A stretch of DNA of 47,166 nucleotides from Bacteroidales bacterium (GTDB lineage Bacteria > Bacteroidota > Bacteroidia > Bacteroidales > UBA4417): contig JAURYB010000153.1 in assembly GCA_030654075.1 (NCBI GenBank), positions 1-47,166 of the forward strand. The letters are read 5' to 3'. How positions within the stretch are numbered: the stretch's first letter is position 1; the number at the start of each line of letters is the position of its first letter. A program made the position numbers and the translations under genes. This document shows, one piece after another, positions 1 through 9,710 of this stretch. The notes below the pieces were generated by a model, which had not been told where the DNA came from, made no database searches, and saw only the letters and a program-made list of their open reading frames with translations.

Positions 1-162
1 AGTAATATTACCCCAATCGTAAATCGTACCTCGTAAATCGTAAATCAATAAGACAAAGTAATATTACCCCAATCGTAAATCGTACCTCGTAAATCGTAAA
101 TCAATAAGACAAAGTAATATTACCCCAATTGCAAATCGTACCTCGTAAATCGTAAATCAACA
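1..162. repeat. Three tandem copies of a 56 bp unit made of heptamer words
   Basis: Copies begin at 1, 57 and 113; the first two are essentially identical and the third diverges near its end. The 56 bp unit divides exactly into eight 7-nt words, several of them variants of CGTAAAT. The array lies directly upstream of lysC and may continue to the left of the window. No ORF or promoter is evident in it. Confidence 0.9.
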
Positions 163-223
163 AATTGTTGATTCTAACATTTGAATACAGATTTGAAAAA
201 TACATAAACATCAATTTGCCAAT

Positions 224-1543
224 ATGAAGATAATGAAATTTGGCGGAACTTCGGTAGGTTCCCCGCAGCGTATGAATGCATTGATTGATCTGATCAACGA
301 TGGCGAGTCGAAAATAGTCGTTTTGTCAGCCATGAGCGGCACAACCAATGCACTGGCAGATATCAGCCAGGCTCTTTATCAGAAAGACAATGAAAAAGCC
401 GGATCACTGATTGTGGCCCTGGAAGAGAAATACAAAAAGGTAATTACTGAATTATACTTTTCGGAACAATCATTAGAGAAAGGCAGAGAGCTTATTTCAA
501 CTCACTTTGATTACCTGAAATCCTTCACACGCGACCTTTTCACAATAAATGAAGAAAGAGCTGTACTGGCACAAGGCGAATTGATTTCGACGGCGCTTTT
601 CCAATTCCTGCTTGAAGAAAAAGGAATTCCTTCGGTTTTGTTGCCTGCGCTCAATTTTATGCGGTTGAATGAAAACGCTGAACCTGACATGGCTTTAATT
701 TCTGAAAACCTCAAGCTGGAACTCCTGAAATATCCGGGGAGTGAGTTATTCATCACTCAGGGCTACATAAGCAGGAACGATTTCGGCGAAATTGATAATC
801 TTAAACGTGGCGGTAGCGATTATACAGCAACAATTGTTGGTGCTGCCATTGGTGCCGACGAAATCCAGATATGGACGGATATCGACGGGATGCACAACAA
901 CGATCCACGTGTTGTGAATAAGACTTTCCCTATTGCTAAACTTACGTTTGATGAAGCTGCCGAGTTAGCCTATTTCGGTGCCAAGATACTTCACCCAACC
1001 TGTATTTTACCTGCAAAAGACCAAAATATCCCTGTTCGTTTGCTCAATACCATGCAGCCGGAAGCACCCGGAACGCTTATTTCATCAGAAAACCAGTCCG
1101 AAGGTTTCAGAGCCGTTGCTGCAAAAGATGGAATTACAGCTATTAATATTAAGTCAGGCCGAATGTTGATGGCTTACGGTTTTCTGCGTGCGGTATTCGA
1201 AGTCTTTGAACGTTACCGCAAACCGATTGATATGATAACCACTTCTGAAGTTGCAGTTTCAGTAACCGTGGATAATACTGACGAACTCGATACTATTGTT
1301 GAAGAACTTAACGAATTTGGAACAGTAAAAGTAGATACCGATCTAAGCATTGTCAGCATTGTCGGACTTTTCCCGGCAGCTAAACCAGGCTATGCCGGAG
1401 CTATTTTCGATACACTTCGTAATATCCCGGTCCGGATGATTTCCTATGGGGGAAGCGAAAATAACATCTCGATCCTTGTGGATACGAAGTTGAAGAAACA
1501 AACGCTGATGGAGTTGAATAAAGGGCTGTTTAATTTGGAATAA
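224..1543 (+). CDS. lysC: Aspartate kinase (monofunctional)
   Basis: Phosphorylates L-aspartate to aspartyl-4-phosphate, the first step toward lysine, threonine, methionine and diaminopimelate. The N-terminus carries the hallmark KFGGTSVGSP of the amino-acid kinase fold. The motif GGSDYTATIVGAAIGA and the segment WTDIDGMHNNDPR follow at about residues 195-230. The last ~140 residues look like two ACT domains (ending with ISYGGSENNISILVD), which in this family bind inhibitory lysine. At 439 aa it fits the monofunctional class; no homoserine dehydrogenase domain is present. ATG at 224 is used; a second in-frame ATG lies three codons later. The next gene, lysA, is 149 bp downstream on the same strand, so the two are probably a lysine/cell-wall precursor pair. 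Feedback by lysine is inferred from the family, not shown. Confidence 0.95.
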   Translation: MKIMKFGGTSVGSPQRMNALIDLINDGESKIVVLSAMSGTTNALADISQALYQKDNEKAGSLIVALEEKYKKVITELYFSEQSLEKGRELISTHFDYLKSFTRDLFTINEERAVLAQGELISTALFQFLLEEKGIPSVLLPALNFMRLNENAEPDMALISENLKLELLKYPGSELFITQGYISRNDFGEIDNLKRGGSDYTATIVGAAIGADEIQIWTDIDGMHNNDPRVVNKTFPIAKLTFDEAAELAYFGAKILHPTCILPAKDQNIPVRLLNTMQPEAPGTLISSENQSEGFRAVAAKDGITAINIKSGRMLMAYGFLRAVFEVFERYRKPIDMITTSEVAVSVTVDNTDELDTIVEELNEFGTVKVDTDLSIVSIVGLFPAAKPGYAGAIFDTLRNIPVRMISYGGSENNISILVDTKLKKQTLMELNKGLFNLE

Positions 1544-1549
1544 AAGGCT

Positions 1550-1643
1550 GGGAGTCGGAAGATGGAAGACGGAAGCCTCCTTACTCCTTTCTCCTTTCGC
1601 CCAATTTCCGACTCCCGACTTCCGACTTCCGACTTCCGACTTC
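1550..1643. repeat. Heptamer array and inverted repeat between lysC and lysA
   Basis: About five CTTCCGA heptamers end at 1643. GGGAGTCGGAA at 1550-1560 is perfectly complementary to TTCCGACTCCC at 1606-1616, so the lysC-lysA transcript can form a hairpin here. There is no T tract after it, so it is not a typical terminator. The same AGTCGG word makes up the array at 29431-29570. Confidence 0.8.
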
Positions 1644-1692
1644 ACAAAAATCACCTCCAAAATAAAAGTAAAATTTACAGGCTCACCAAACC

Positions 1693-2862
1693 ATGACAAT
1701 CTTCTCAAAAGAATTAATACATAAATTCACCCTCACTCCTACTCCGTTTTATTACTACGATATGGAGTTACTGGATCAAACGCTTCAGAGCTTGAAACTG
1801 GAATCGGACCGTTACGGTTTTATTGTTCATTACGCGCTTAAAGCCAATGCGAATCCGGCTATCCTGAAAAAAATCAACGCTCTTGGCTTTGGCGCAGATT
1901 GCGTGAGTGGGAATGAAGTAGCCAGGGCAGCCGAAACCGGTTTCCCGAATGAAAAAATCGTTTTTGCCGGCGTTGGTAAAAGTGATGAGGAAATCAGAAC
2001 CGGGCTTATTAATAATATTCACAGTTTCAATTGCGAAAGCCTGCAGGAACTGGAAATAATAGATCAGCTTGCAGGAGAAATGAATAAAACTGCACCGGTT
2101 GCCTTGCGTCTGAATCCGAATGTGAGCGCCAATACCCACAAATATATTACAACCGGGCTCGAAGAAAACAAGTTCGGCATTAACCAGTGGGAACTGGAAT
2201 CCCTGGTTGAAAAACTAAAAACGCTTAAAAACATTAAGCTGATTGGGTTGCATTTTCATATTGGTTCGCAGATTACTGATCTGAGCGCGTTTAAATCCTT
2301 GTGTATTAAGATCAACGAATTTCAACAATGGTTTAGTAAACGCCATATTTCAATTCCCAATCTTAATGTAGGCGGTGGTTTGGGTATTGATTACCATGAA
2401 CCTGACAAGCATCCAATCGTGGATTTTGCTTCATTCTTTAAATTATTTCACGAATTGCTTGATGTTTATCCCGGGCAGAAAATTCATTTTGAACTGGGCC
2501 GGGCACTTGTTGCCCAATGTGGCAGCCTGATTTCGAAAGTATTGTATATAAAAAACGGGGTAAACACTAATTTCATGATACTCGATGCCGGAATGACTGA
2601 GCTTATCCGCCCGGCTTTGTACCAGGCATATCATAAAATTGAAAATATATCGAACAGCAACGGAGCACCACAACGTTACGATGTGGTTGGTCCAATATGC
2701 GAAAGCTCTGATTGCTTTGGTAAAGCTTTGGTTATGCCAACAACTTCACGTGGCGACCTGATTGCCATACGATCAACCGGTGCTTACGGGGAAGTTATGT
2801 CTTCAAATTATAACCTGAGGGAAAAAGTGAATGCCTATTATTCGGATAATTTTAGAAATTAG
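1693..2862 (+). CDS. lysA: Diaminopimelate decarboxylase
   Basis: PLP-dependent fold III decarboxylase converting meso-diaminopimelate to L-lysine. The PLP lysine lies in HYALKANANP (about residue 50). Further family signatures are HFHIGSQ, the phosphate-binding NVGGGLGIDYHEP, and the C-terminal substrate motif GPICESSDCFG with the CESSD core. Length 389 aa is normal for the Bacteroidota type. The ATG at 1693 is followed directly by the expected N-terminal alanine racemase-like barrel. It follows lysC on the same strand across a heptamer-containing gap, so co-transcription is likely but not proven. A hairpin follows the stop codon. Confidence 0.95.
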   Translation: MTIFSKELIHKFTLTPTPFYYYDMELLDQTLQSLKLESDRYGFIVHYALKANANPAILKKINALGFGADCVSGNEVARAAETGFPNEKIVFAGVGKSDEEIRTGLINNIHSFNCESLQELEIIDQLAGEMNKTAPVALRLNPNVSANTHKYITTGLEENKFGINQWELESLVEKLKTLKNIKLIGLHFHIGSQITDLSAFKSLCIKINEFQQWFSKRHISIPNLNVGGGLGIDYHEPDKHPIVDFASFFKLFHELLDVYPGQKIHFELGRALVAQCGSLISKVLYIKNGVNTNFMILDAGMTELIRPALYQAYHKIENISNSNGAPQRYDVVGPICESSDCFGKALVMPTTSRGDLIAIRSTGAYGEVMSSNYNLREKVNAYYSDNFRN

Positions 2863-2874
2863 CTTCCATAATTA

Positions 2875-2928
2875 AAGAAAAACCACTCAGGCACTCAGAA
2901 CACTGAGGAACACTAAGCGGTTTTTCTT
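2875..2928 (+). terminator. Hairpin after lysA, possible terminator
   Basis: AAGAAAAACC at 2875-2884 and GGTTTTTCTT at 2919-2928 are perfect inverted repeats. CTCAG/CTGAG pairs within the loop. The 3' arm contains the T run, as in intrinsic or bidirectional terminators. It begins 12 nt after the lysA stop. Confidence 0.5.
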
Positions 2929-3132
2929 ATCTTCAAATCGAGAGTACATATCCCAATTACAGCATTCTACTTCATTATATTCATAACTTAAAGGAGCAGT
3001 GCAAATAAATTTTCCCTTAGTGATCCCTTAGTGCTCTGAGTGCCTTAGTGGTTAAAAAAAGAAAGGCTCAAAAGAAAGGAAATAACAAATTATCTCCGTG
3101 TTCCTCTGTGCCCTCCGTTTCTCCGTGGTTAA
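2880..3132. repeat. Long inverted repeat (38 bp arms) and a CTCCGTG-rich tail
   Basis: The arm at 2880-2917 is about 90% complementary to 3015-3052, separated by roughly 97 bp. It is built of CACT/CTCAG/CTTAG words. At 3094-3132 follows a related low-complexity stretch of CTCCGTG/CTCTGTG words just before the valS stop codon. It lies between convergent genes lysA and valS. No coding potential was seen. Confidence 0.7.
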
Positions 3133-3151
3133 CCTCTAACCCCAAAAAATC

Positions 3152-5779
3152 TTACTTCTTCAACATCGAAATCTGCTCCTCAATCGTCTTTATCTTTAAC
3201 TCAGCATCAGCCATTTTCCGGCGTTCAACTTCAACAACTTCAGGTTTTGCATTGGCTACAAACCTTTCGTTCGAAAGTTTCACCATTACACTTTTCAGAA
3301 AACCACGGGTATAATCCAGTTCCAGGTTAAGTTTTTCAGTTTCAGCTTCCTTGTCAATTTTATCTCCTAAAGGAATATAAAATTCATTCCCTTTAATCAG
3401 GAATGAGGCTGCTCCTGTAACTTTTTCAGTAACATACCTGATGGGTGAAAGGTTGCAAAGTTTCTCAATCAGCGAATCAAATAACAAATTAGGAATTTCC
3501 TTGCTGGGCTTCAGGATAAAAAGTTCAAGCTGGTCCTTTATCGGGATATTTTTATCTTTACGGATAGATCGTATTGAAGTTACAATTTCCAGTGTGTATG
3601 TAAAGTGAGATAATATTTTCTCATCATGCGATTTTACCTTGGGCATCTGCGAAATCATAATACTGCCTTTGGAATTTTCGTGCAATAAATGCCATATTTC
3701 CTCAGTAATAAAAGGCATAAACGGATGCAGAACCTGCATGATGTCAGAGAATAATCTTATAGTAGCTTTGTATGTCTCTGCATCGATTGGTTGCTGATAA
3801 GCGGGTTTGATCATTTCGAGGAACCAGGAACAGAAATCGTCCCAAACCAGTTTGTAGGCGCCCATTAAGGCATCACTCAGGCGATATTTATCGTAATGAT
3901 CGTTAATTTCGGTTAAAGCTTCGTTAAAACGTGAACGGAACCAGGTTACCGAAAGTGCAGCATACATAGGTTGCTGCAGGCTTTTATCAACCTCCCAGCC
4001 TTTAATAAGACGGAATGCATTCCAAACCTTATTTGAAAAATTCCGTCCCTGCTCGCATAATGAATCATCAAAAGGAAGGTCGTTGCCTGCCGGCGATGTG
4101 AGCAACATGCCAACACGAACACCGTCAGCTCCGTACTGCTCAATCAGTTTAATCGGATCAGGAGAATTGCCGAGCGATTTCGACATTTTGCGTCCGAGCT
4201 TATCGCGCACAATGCCGGTCAGATATACATTTTTAAACGGTATATCTTTGCGGTATTCCTGCCCGGCCATGATCATTCGTGCCACCCAGAAGAAAAGAAT
4301 TTCCGGTGCAGTTACAAGGTCATTGGTTGGATAATAGTACTTAATATCCTCATTTTCAGGATTGCGTATTCCATCGAAAACCGAAATCGGCCAAAGCCAT
4401 GACGAAAACCAGGTATCCAAAACGTCTTCATCCTGTCGGAGATCAGCCAAGGTAATTTTTGGAAATTTAGCCAGTGCTTTCCCTAAAGCTTCTTCGGCCG
4501 AGCGGGCAACAATGATACTTCCGTCAGGTAGATAGAAAGCAGGAATCCGTTGTCCCCACCATAGCTGGCGGCTTATGCACCAGTCACGGACATTCTCCAT
4601 CCAATGGCGGTACGTATTTTTAAACTTATCAGGGTGGAATTTTACAATTTCGTTGTTTACAACATCAAGCGCCGGTTTGGCCATATCAGCCATTTTCAGG
4701 AACCATTGCATCGAAAGTTTTGGTTCGATAGCCACATGTGTTCTTTCGCTATATCCAACCTTGTTGGTATATTCCTCAATTTTAACCAGATTTCCGGCAG
4801 CTTCCAGGTCTTTAACAATCAGATCGCGGACTGCAAAGCGATCGAGGCCAATGTAGAGCTGTGCCTTTTCACTCAGCGTTCCATCCGGGTTGAAAATATC
4901 AATGCTTTCGAGATTGTATTTCTGACCGATCAGATAGTCGTTGACATCGTGAGCGGGAGTTATTTTAAGGCAGCCTGTACCAAATTCCCGGTCAACATAC
5001 TCATCACTTATCATTGGAATAGAGCGGCCAAGCAACGGAACTATTACCCGTTTGCCTTCCAGGTGTTTGAAACGCACATCTTCAGGATGGTAGCAAACTG
5101 CTGTATCGCCAAGAATAGTCTCCGGACGCGTAGTAGCTATAGTTACCCAATCATTTTCCGAACCTTCAACTTTGTAGCGCAGATAATACAATTTGCTCTG
5201 AACTTCGCGGAAAATTACTTCTTCGTCCGAAAGTGCTGTCAAAGCCGCCGGATCCCAGTTCACCATACGAACGCCGCGGTAAATCAATCCTTTGTTGTAC
5301 AAATCAATAAATACTTGTATTACAGACTCATAGCGCGGTTCGTCCATGGTAAAACAAGTACGGTCCCAATCGCAGGAAGCACCAAGTTTTTTTAATTGTT
5401 CAAGGATAATACCACCATGTTTTTCTTTCCATTCCCATGCATGTTCCAGGAATGACTCTCGGGTCAGATCTGATTTTTCGATACCATCTTCTTTCAACTT
5501 GGCAACCACTTTCGCCTCAGTGGCAATGGAGGCGTGATCAGTTCCCGGTACCCAGCAGGCATTTTTACCCATCATACGTGCACGGCGAATCAATACATCC
5601 TGTATGGTATTGTTAAGCATATGCCCCATGTGCAACACTCCGGTAACATTAGGCGGCGGAATTACTATGGTGTAGGGTTCCCTGTCATCGGGAACAGAGC
5701 GGAAGTATTTGTTTTCGAGCCAGAAGCTGTACCATTTATCTTCAATTGATCTGGGATCGTATTTGCTGGGGATTTCCAT
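3152..5779 (-). CDS. valS: Valine--tRNA ligase
   Basis: Class I aminoacyl-tRNA synthetase charging tRNA(Val). The HIGH-type motif appears as HMGH (residues 50-53, in [17 protein letters not shown]). The KMSKS loop is intact in [14 protein letters not shown] near residue 530. Between them is the editing (CP1) domain with [13 protein letters not shown]. The end of the protein, rich in Glu/Lys from about residue 805, is the usual ValRS coiled-coil arm. At 875 aa it is full length. ATG at 5779 starts the typical IPSKYDP sequence. A -7-like box, TACCTTTG, lies about 32 nt upstream. Large antisense ORFs opposite this gene are shadows. Confidence 0.97.
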   Translation of the reverse strand: MEIPSKYDPRSIEDKWYSFWLENKYFRSVPDDREPYTIVIPPPNVTGVLHMGHMLNNTIQDVLIRRARMMGKNACWVPGTDHASIATEAKVVAKLKEDGIEKSDLTRESFLEHAWEWKEKHGGIILEQLKKLGASCDWDRTCFTMDEPRYESVIQVFIDLYNKGLIYRGVRMVNWDPAALTALSDEEVIFREVQSKLYYLRYKVEGSENDWVTIATTRPETILGDTAVCYHPEDVRFKHLEGKRVIVPLLGRSIPMISDEYVDREFGTGCLKITPAHDVNDYLIGQKYNLESIDIFNPDGTLSEKAQLYIGLDRFAVRDLIVKDLEAAGNLVKIEEYTNKVGYSERTHVAIEPKLSMQWFLKMADMAKPALDVVNNEIVKFHPDKFKNTYRHWMENVRDWCISRQLWWGQRIPAFYLPDGSIIVARSAEEALGKALAKFPKITLADLRQDEDVLDTWFSSWLWPISVFDGIRNPENEDIKYYYPTNDLVTAPEILFFWVARMIMAGQEYRKDIPFKNVYLTGIVRDKLGRKMSKSLGNSPDPIKLIEQYGADGVRVGMLLTSPAGNDLPFDDSLCEQGRNFSNKVWNAFRLIKGWEVDKSLQQPMYAALSVTWFRSRFNEALTEINDHYDKYRLSDALMGAYKLVWDDFCSWFLEMIKPAYQQPIDAETYKATIRLFSDIMQVLHPFMPFITEEIWHLLHENSKGSIMISQMPKVKSHDEKILSHFTYTLEIVTSIRSIRKDKNIPIKDQLELFILKPSKEIPNLLFDSLIEKLCNLSPIRYVTEKVTGAASFLIKGNEFYIPLGDKIDKEAETEKLNLELDYTRGFLKSVMVKLSNERFVANAKPEVVEVERRKMADAELKIKTIEEQISMLKK

Positions 5780-5810
5780 ATGGTAATAAGTGAATTCGTT
5801 TTTGAGGGTG

Positions 5811-5818
5811 CAAAGGTA
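5811..5818 (-). promoter_or_regulatory. Bacteroidota-type -7 box upstream of valS
   Basis: Read on the minus strand the sequence is TACCTTTG, a perfect match to the TAnnTTTG -7 consensus of the Bacteroidota housekeeping sigma factor. The valS ATG lies about 32 nt downstream. No convincing -33 TTTG was found at the usual spacing. Confidence 0.6.
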
Positions 5819-6012
5819 GGCAAATCGTATGAAATTTTCGATTTGAATAGCATTGAATTTGAAGAAACAATTATCCTAATTAAATGGGAGTATTCGACTG
5901 AAATCCTTATAATTAGAACTCAAGAATAACAAACTATTAACTAAGAATACTGGCTATTGAAATAAATCTTCGTAAAATTTGAATTCTGTTATTCAATTTC
6001 TATAAACTGGTA

Positions 6013-7677
6013 ATGGTTTATGTATATTTGTTGAAAGCTTCAACAGATAAATGGACAGCCAGCATGATTTTTAACCACAAAAAGGAAAAGATTGAAAATT
6101 TACTGAAGGCTTTTGGAAACCTGAAGGAAGACTCGTTTCGTTTTGAACAAATTGAAACCTATTTCCTGAGAAAGGATCATTCAGCAGCAAACCAGGCTTT
6201 ATCAGACAAAACATGCAACGACCTGGATTTTAATGAGATATTCATGTTTATTGATAGAACAAGTTCAAAAATAGGTCAGCAGTATCTTTTTGATAAACTG
6301 AGGGTTATTCCCAATGATACACGTGAGATTGTGGCAGATGAAAATCTGATCAGAGAATTTACAAATAATTCTGATTTACGGGTCTACATACAAAGACTCC
6401 TTTGCAAATTGAATTCAAAAGAAGCTTTTTACATTTCAGCATTGTTTCAGGAAGATCATATTGAACAGCCCAAATGGTATTTTTTGGTTCCAATTTTAGC
6501 TTTAACGAGTTTGCTATCATTGATTTCAGCATTCTTCATTCCAAAAATGTTCTTCGTTATTCTTGGGATTTTCCTGATTAATATGGGGATTCATTACTGG
6601 AATAAACAGAATATCTATGAATATCTGGTTTCACTGCCTCAATTAATAAAGCTCAACAGTGTTGCCCGCGAATTATTTAAGAATGATATCCTGAAGCAAA
6701 CAAATCCTAATCTTACCAAATCTATTGCCGTACTGGATAAAGTCAGAAACCGAATGTCTTTTTTTCAACTGGAGGCAAAACTGCAAAATGATTTCGAAGC
6801 AGTATTCTGGGCCTTTCTGGAACTTTTCAAAATACTATTCCTGCTTGAGCCACTTCTATTGTTCGGCGTATTAAAAAGACTTGACACAAAAAGAAAGGAA
6901 ATAGAAGAGCTGTTCAGATTTGTAGGAAAAATTGATGCTTTAATTTCAATCTCTTCATTAAGAAAAGGACTGGATAAATATTGCATTCCTGATATTAATC
7001 CGGATCAAAGAACACTTATTGCTCAAAATATCTACCATCCTTTGATTGATGATTGCGTGCTAAACAGCATTCAAGTGAAAGGAAAATCGATACTTCTGAC
7101 AGGCTCAAATATGTCGGGCAAAACAACCTTTATACGAACAATCGGGATCAATGCAATAACAGGCTTAACAATAAACACATGTTTTGCTGATCATTTCTCC
7201 ATGCCGGGATTAAGGATTTTTTCAGCCGTCAGAATAAGTGATGATTTAATGAACGATAAAAGTTATTATTTTGAAGAAGTAGTAACTATCAAGGAAATGA
7301 TTGACAACAGCGTAAATGAGATCCCAAACTTGTTCCTGCTCGATGAGATATTTAAAGGAACTAACACAGTGGAACGGATTTCGGCGGGCAAAGCTGTTTT
7401 ATCGTCATTAGCAATGACTGGAAATATTGTTTTTGTTTCAACACACGATATTGAACTGGCCGATTTGTTAAAAGAGGATTTCGATTTATACCACTTCAGC
7501 GAAAAAGTTGACAATAAGACTGTTGATTTTGACTATAAACTCAAGGTGGGAAAATTGAAAAACCGGAATGCAATCCGGATACTTCAAATAAACGATTACC
7601 CCGAAAACATAATTAAAGAAGCACTTGAAATCGCGATGGAATTAGATAAAAAAACAATAATTCAGAATACTATATAA
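6013..7677 (+). CDS. MutS-like ATPase with predicted membrane segments
   Basis: The C-terminal third is a MutS-family ABC ATPase. Walker A is GSNMSGKTT (about residues 363-371), Walker B LFLLDEIFKGTNTVER (near 440), and a later STHDIELAD matches the MutS H-loop region. The N-terminal mismatch-recognition and connector domains of MutS1 are absent, as is the Smr nuclease of MutS2. Instead about residues 155-195 form two strongly hydrophobic segments (YFLVPILALTSLLSL, then FFVILGIFLINMGIHYW). This is a membrane-associated MutS homologue of the kind found in Bacteroidota; its function is not established, and canonical mismatch repair is unlikely. An alternative start at 6064 (MIFNHKK) would remove 17 poorly conserved-looking residues. 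It stands alone between valS (divergent) and the channel gene. Confidence 0.8.
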   Translation: MVYVYLLKASTDKWTASMIFNHKKEKIENLLKAFGNLKEDSFRFEQIETYFLRKDHSAANQALSDKTCNDLDFNEIFMFIDRTSSKIGQQYLFDKLRVIPNDTREIVADENLIREFTNNSDLRVYIQRLLCKLNSKEAFYISALFQEDHIEQPKWYFLVPILALTSLLSLISAFFIPKMFFVILGIFLINMGIHYWNKQNIYEYLVSLPQLIKLNSVARELFKNDILKQTNPNLTKSIAVLDKVRNRMSFFQLEAKLQNDFEAVFWAFLELFKILFLLEPLLLFGVLKRLDTKRKEIEELFRFVGKIDALISISSLRKGLDKYCIPDINPDQRTLIAQNIYHPLIDDCVLNSIQVKGKSILLTGSNMSGKTTFIRTIGINAITGLTINTCFADHFSMPGLRIFSAVRISDDLMNDKSYYFEEVVTIKEMIDNSVNEIPNLFLLDEIFKGTNTVERISAGKAVLSSLAMTGNIVFVSTHDIELADLLKEDFDLYHFSEKVDNKTVDFDYKLKVGKLKNRNAIRILQINDYPENIIKEALEIAMELDKKTIIQNTI

Positions 7678-7743
7678 TTCAAAATCAATCATTACCTTTA
7701 ATCCCATTATATTAGGTATAATTAACTAACATCACCAAAACTG

Positions 7744-8595
7744 ATGGAACATAAACGAAAATTTCACGAACAGGTTGTGCATTATTTTAAAGATAACCGT
7801 ATCCGGAATACAGTTATCAAAGGCATAGCAGGTTACCTGGTTATAGTCCTGATTTTCGGGATTCTCTTTTACCTTTTCGATAGTCTGTCAACAAACATTA
7901 TGGATCCCAACAAGGAAGTAAGTTTGTTGGATTATTTATATTTCAGCCTGGTTACCTTTTCAACAATCGGGTATGGCGAGATAATTCCTACCGGCATTGC
8001 AGGTAAAGTAATAATAATGATTGAATCATGTATCGGATTAGCTTATACTCCGTTTTTCGGAGGGTACCTGGCATACCTGTTCATTCAAAGACCTAAAGAT
8101 TTCTTTCTGACCGAAAATATCTTCCTCAGGCATCACAACAACAAGATATATCTTTCGGCAAGGGTTGGAAACACTGGCAAACCGATTGTTGACTGCGAAG
8201 CTTCTATCGCAATGTTCATCATTGAAAATAATGTCAAAAAGACATTGCTCAAAGAACCTTTTACACGTCCGATGGTTGAGATTTCCTGGTATATTAACCT
8301 AAGGCTGGATGATCCCGAAAATCCGATTCCTCTTCAACATCTCAAAACCGTACTTGCTAATCCGGAAAATTGCCTGATAAGAATCACTTTTTCGGGACAG
8401 GATGCAGCTTCCGGCAACCTTGTTCATTTGTTCAAGTATTACAAGGTACAGGATATCAGACGTGGCGGCAGTTTTCTGGATGTTTATAAGTGGGAAGGAG
8501 TTGAACGAATAATTATCGACTGGAATAATTTCAATAAAACAGCTGAAATTGACGAGGAACAAAACATGAAAATTGACGGTTTGTTAATTAGTTAA
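7744..8595 (+). CDS. Potassium channel, Kir-like (one pore domain plus cytoplasmic domain)
   Basis: Two-helix ion channel. TM1 is about residues 26-46 and the pore helix 61-73. The K+ selectivity filter TIGYG (74-78) is followed by E, and TM2 is about 85-112. The following ~170 residues are soluble and beta-rich (IYLSARVGNTGKPIVDCEAS), resembling the immunoglobulin-like cytoplasmic domain of KirBac/inward-rectifier channels rather than an RCK/TrkA domain. At 283 aa it is close to KirBac length. It would form a tetramer in the inner membrane. It starts 66 bp after the MutS-like gene, same strand, possibly co-transcribed. Channel assignment is strong; the Kir subclass is inference. Confidence 0.85.
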   Translation: MEHKRKFHEQVVHYFKDNRIRNTVIKGIAGYLVIVLIFGILFYLFDSLSTNIMDPNKEVSLLDYLYFSLVTFSTIGYGEIIPTGIAGKVIIMIESCIGLAYTPFFGGYLAYLFIQRPKDFFLTENIFLRHHNNKIYLSARVGNTGKPIVDCEASIAMFIIENNVKKTLLKEPFTRPMVEISWYINLRLDDPENPIPLQHLKTVLANPENCLIRITFSGQDAASGNLVHLFKYYKVQDIRRGGSFLDVYKWEGVERIIIDWNNFNKTAEIDEEQNMKIDGLLIS

Positions 8596-8662
8596 TGGGG
8601 GAAATAGTTAATGGGAAATAGTTAAGACTAGATTTGCATCACTTTGTAAAAACAATTCATTT

Positions 8663-8715
8663 AAGCCCTGAAAGGGCGCAATATTTTAAAACCGGGGGTG
8701 CAGCCCTCGGTTTAT
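8663..8715. repeat. Intergenic double-hairpin repeat (CCCTGAAAGGG plus CCGGGGGTGCAGCCCTCGG type)
   Basis: Two adjacent palindromes occur: GCCCTGAAAGGGC and then ACCGGGGGTGCAGCCCTCGGT. To my knowledge similar 'CCCTGAAAGGGCG...CAGCCCT' units are common interspersed repeats in many environmental bacteria; only one copy is in this window. Just upstream (8592-8627) are two near-direct repeats of TAGTTAATGGG. No gene lies in the 8596-8786 gap. Confidence 0.6.
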
Positions 8716-8786
8716 AGAAAAAAACCAGGAAGAATCCATAATACTTAAACAGAAAATACAATACTATAGCTTTTCAAAAACACAAA

Positions 8787-9392
8787 ATGCTAATCATGAA
8801 ACACATATTCCTTTTACTTTTTCTCACCAATGTATTCTCTGCGTGGAGTCAACAGGGATATATTAATCTTTTTAATGGCAAAGACTTAACAGGCTGGACG
8901 ATTCACGGTACCGAAAAGTGGTATGTCGAAAACGGTGAACTAATCTGCGAAAGCGGCCAGGATAAACAATATGGCTATCTGTCGACTGATAAATCCTATT
9001 ATAATTTTGAACTTTCTGTTCAATTTAAACTTGAAGCCAATGGCAACAGTGGTGTTTTTATCCGTTCAGGAATTGAGGGAACAAAAATCAGCGGATGGCA
9101 GGTTGAAGTAGCACCTCCTGAACAGCATACCGGAGGAATTTACGAATCGTATGGTCGTGGATGGCTTATTCAACCAAAACCTGAAGATGAAAAAATGTTA
9201 AAAGCTGATGATTGGAACACCATGCTGATACGTGTAAATAACGACGAAATAACTTCATGGCTTAACGGTAAAGAAATGATTTACCTGAACGATGAGAAAA
9301 TCGGAGCCGGGAAAGGATTTATTGCTTTACAGATTCACGATGGAGGCGGGATTAAAGTGAAGTGGAAAAACTTATTAATAAAGGAGTTTTAG
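8787..9392 (+). CDS. Secreted DUF1080 (3-keto-disaccharide hydrolase family) protein
   Basis: A signal peptide (MKHIFLLLFLTNVFSAWSQ) precedes a single DUF1080 domain with its typical opening GYINLFNGKDLTGWTIHG. The glycine-rich NGNSGVFIRSG and the C-terminal IALQIHDGGGIKVKWKNLLIKE also fit. The domain has a concanavalin/LamG-like fold and includes enzymes that cleave 3-keto-glucosides; many members are uncharacterised. At 201 aa it is a one-domain member acting in the periplasm or at the surface. ATG at 8787 is used; the ATG at 8796 gives a cleaner signal peptide and is equally likely. No sugar utilisation genes are adjacent, so the substrate is unknown. Confidence 0.85.
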   Translation: MLIMKHIFLLLFLTNVFSAWSQQGYINLFNGKDLTGWTIHGTEKWYVENGELICESGQDKQYGYLSTDKSYYNFELSVQFKLEANGNSGVFIRSGIEGTKISGWQVEVAPPEQHTGGIYESYGRGWLIQPKPEDEKMLKADDWNTMLIRVNNDEITSWLNGKEMIYLNDEKIGAGKGFIALQIHDGGGIKVKWKNLLIKEF

Positions 9393-9710
9393 CGGCATTC
9401 CTAAATAATGTTTATTTATAAAATCTGATTAAAAGAAATACGATTTTAATAATCCAAATAGCATTATCGTGGCCTATTTCAATACATTGGCACTTACAGT
9501 CTTCATCCACTGCAATTTATTATATATTTCCATTTTTACTTGAAAGGATAATTTAGGTATACACTTAACACTAAGAGATTCACTGAATTCTTTTACTTAA
9601 AAAACTTTGCATTAATCCAGTTTAAGAACTTAACTTGTTGTGCTATTGCTTATAAAGCAAAAAAATAAATATTTTTTTTTCGCAGCACTGTTGTTCAAAA
9701 CAGGGCCATC
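9393..9710. other. AT-rich intergenic region upstream of the gltB promoter
   Basis: About 318 bp between the DUF1080 gene and the gltB control region. It is very AT-rich, with a nine-T run near 9672-9680. I saw no ORF with coding character, no tRNA, no tandem repeat and no clear terminator for the preceding gene. Confidence 0.5.

Noticed and set aside
1..162. Possible CRISPR array at the left edge
   Set aside because: The whole 56 bp unit including the would-be spacers is repeated; it is a plain tandem repeat.
4604..5395. 263 aa ORF antisense to valS
   Set aside because: It mirrors a strongly conserved synthetase on the other strand and shows no recognisable domain or signal.
8663..8715. 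Possible riboswitch upstream of the DUF1080 gene
   Set aside because: Two simple palindromes resembling a common interspersed repeat, without a known aptamer core or an adjoining terminator.
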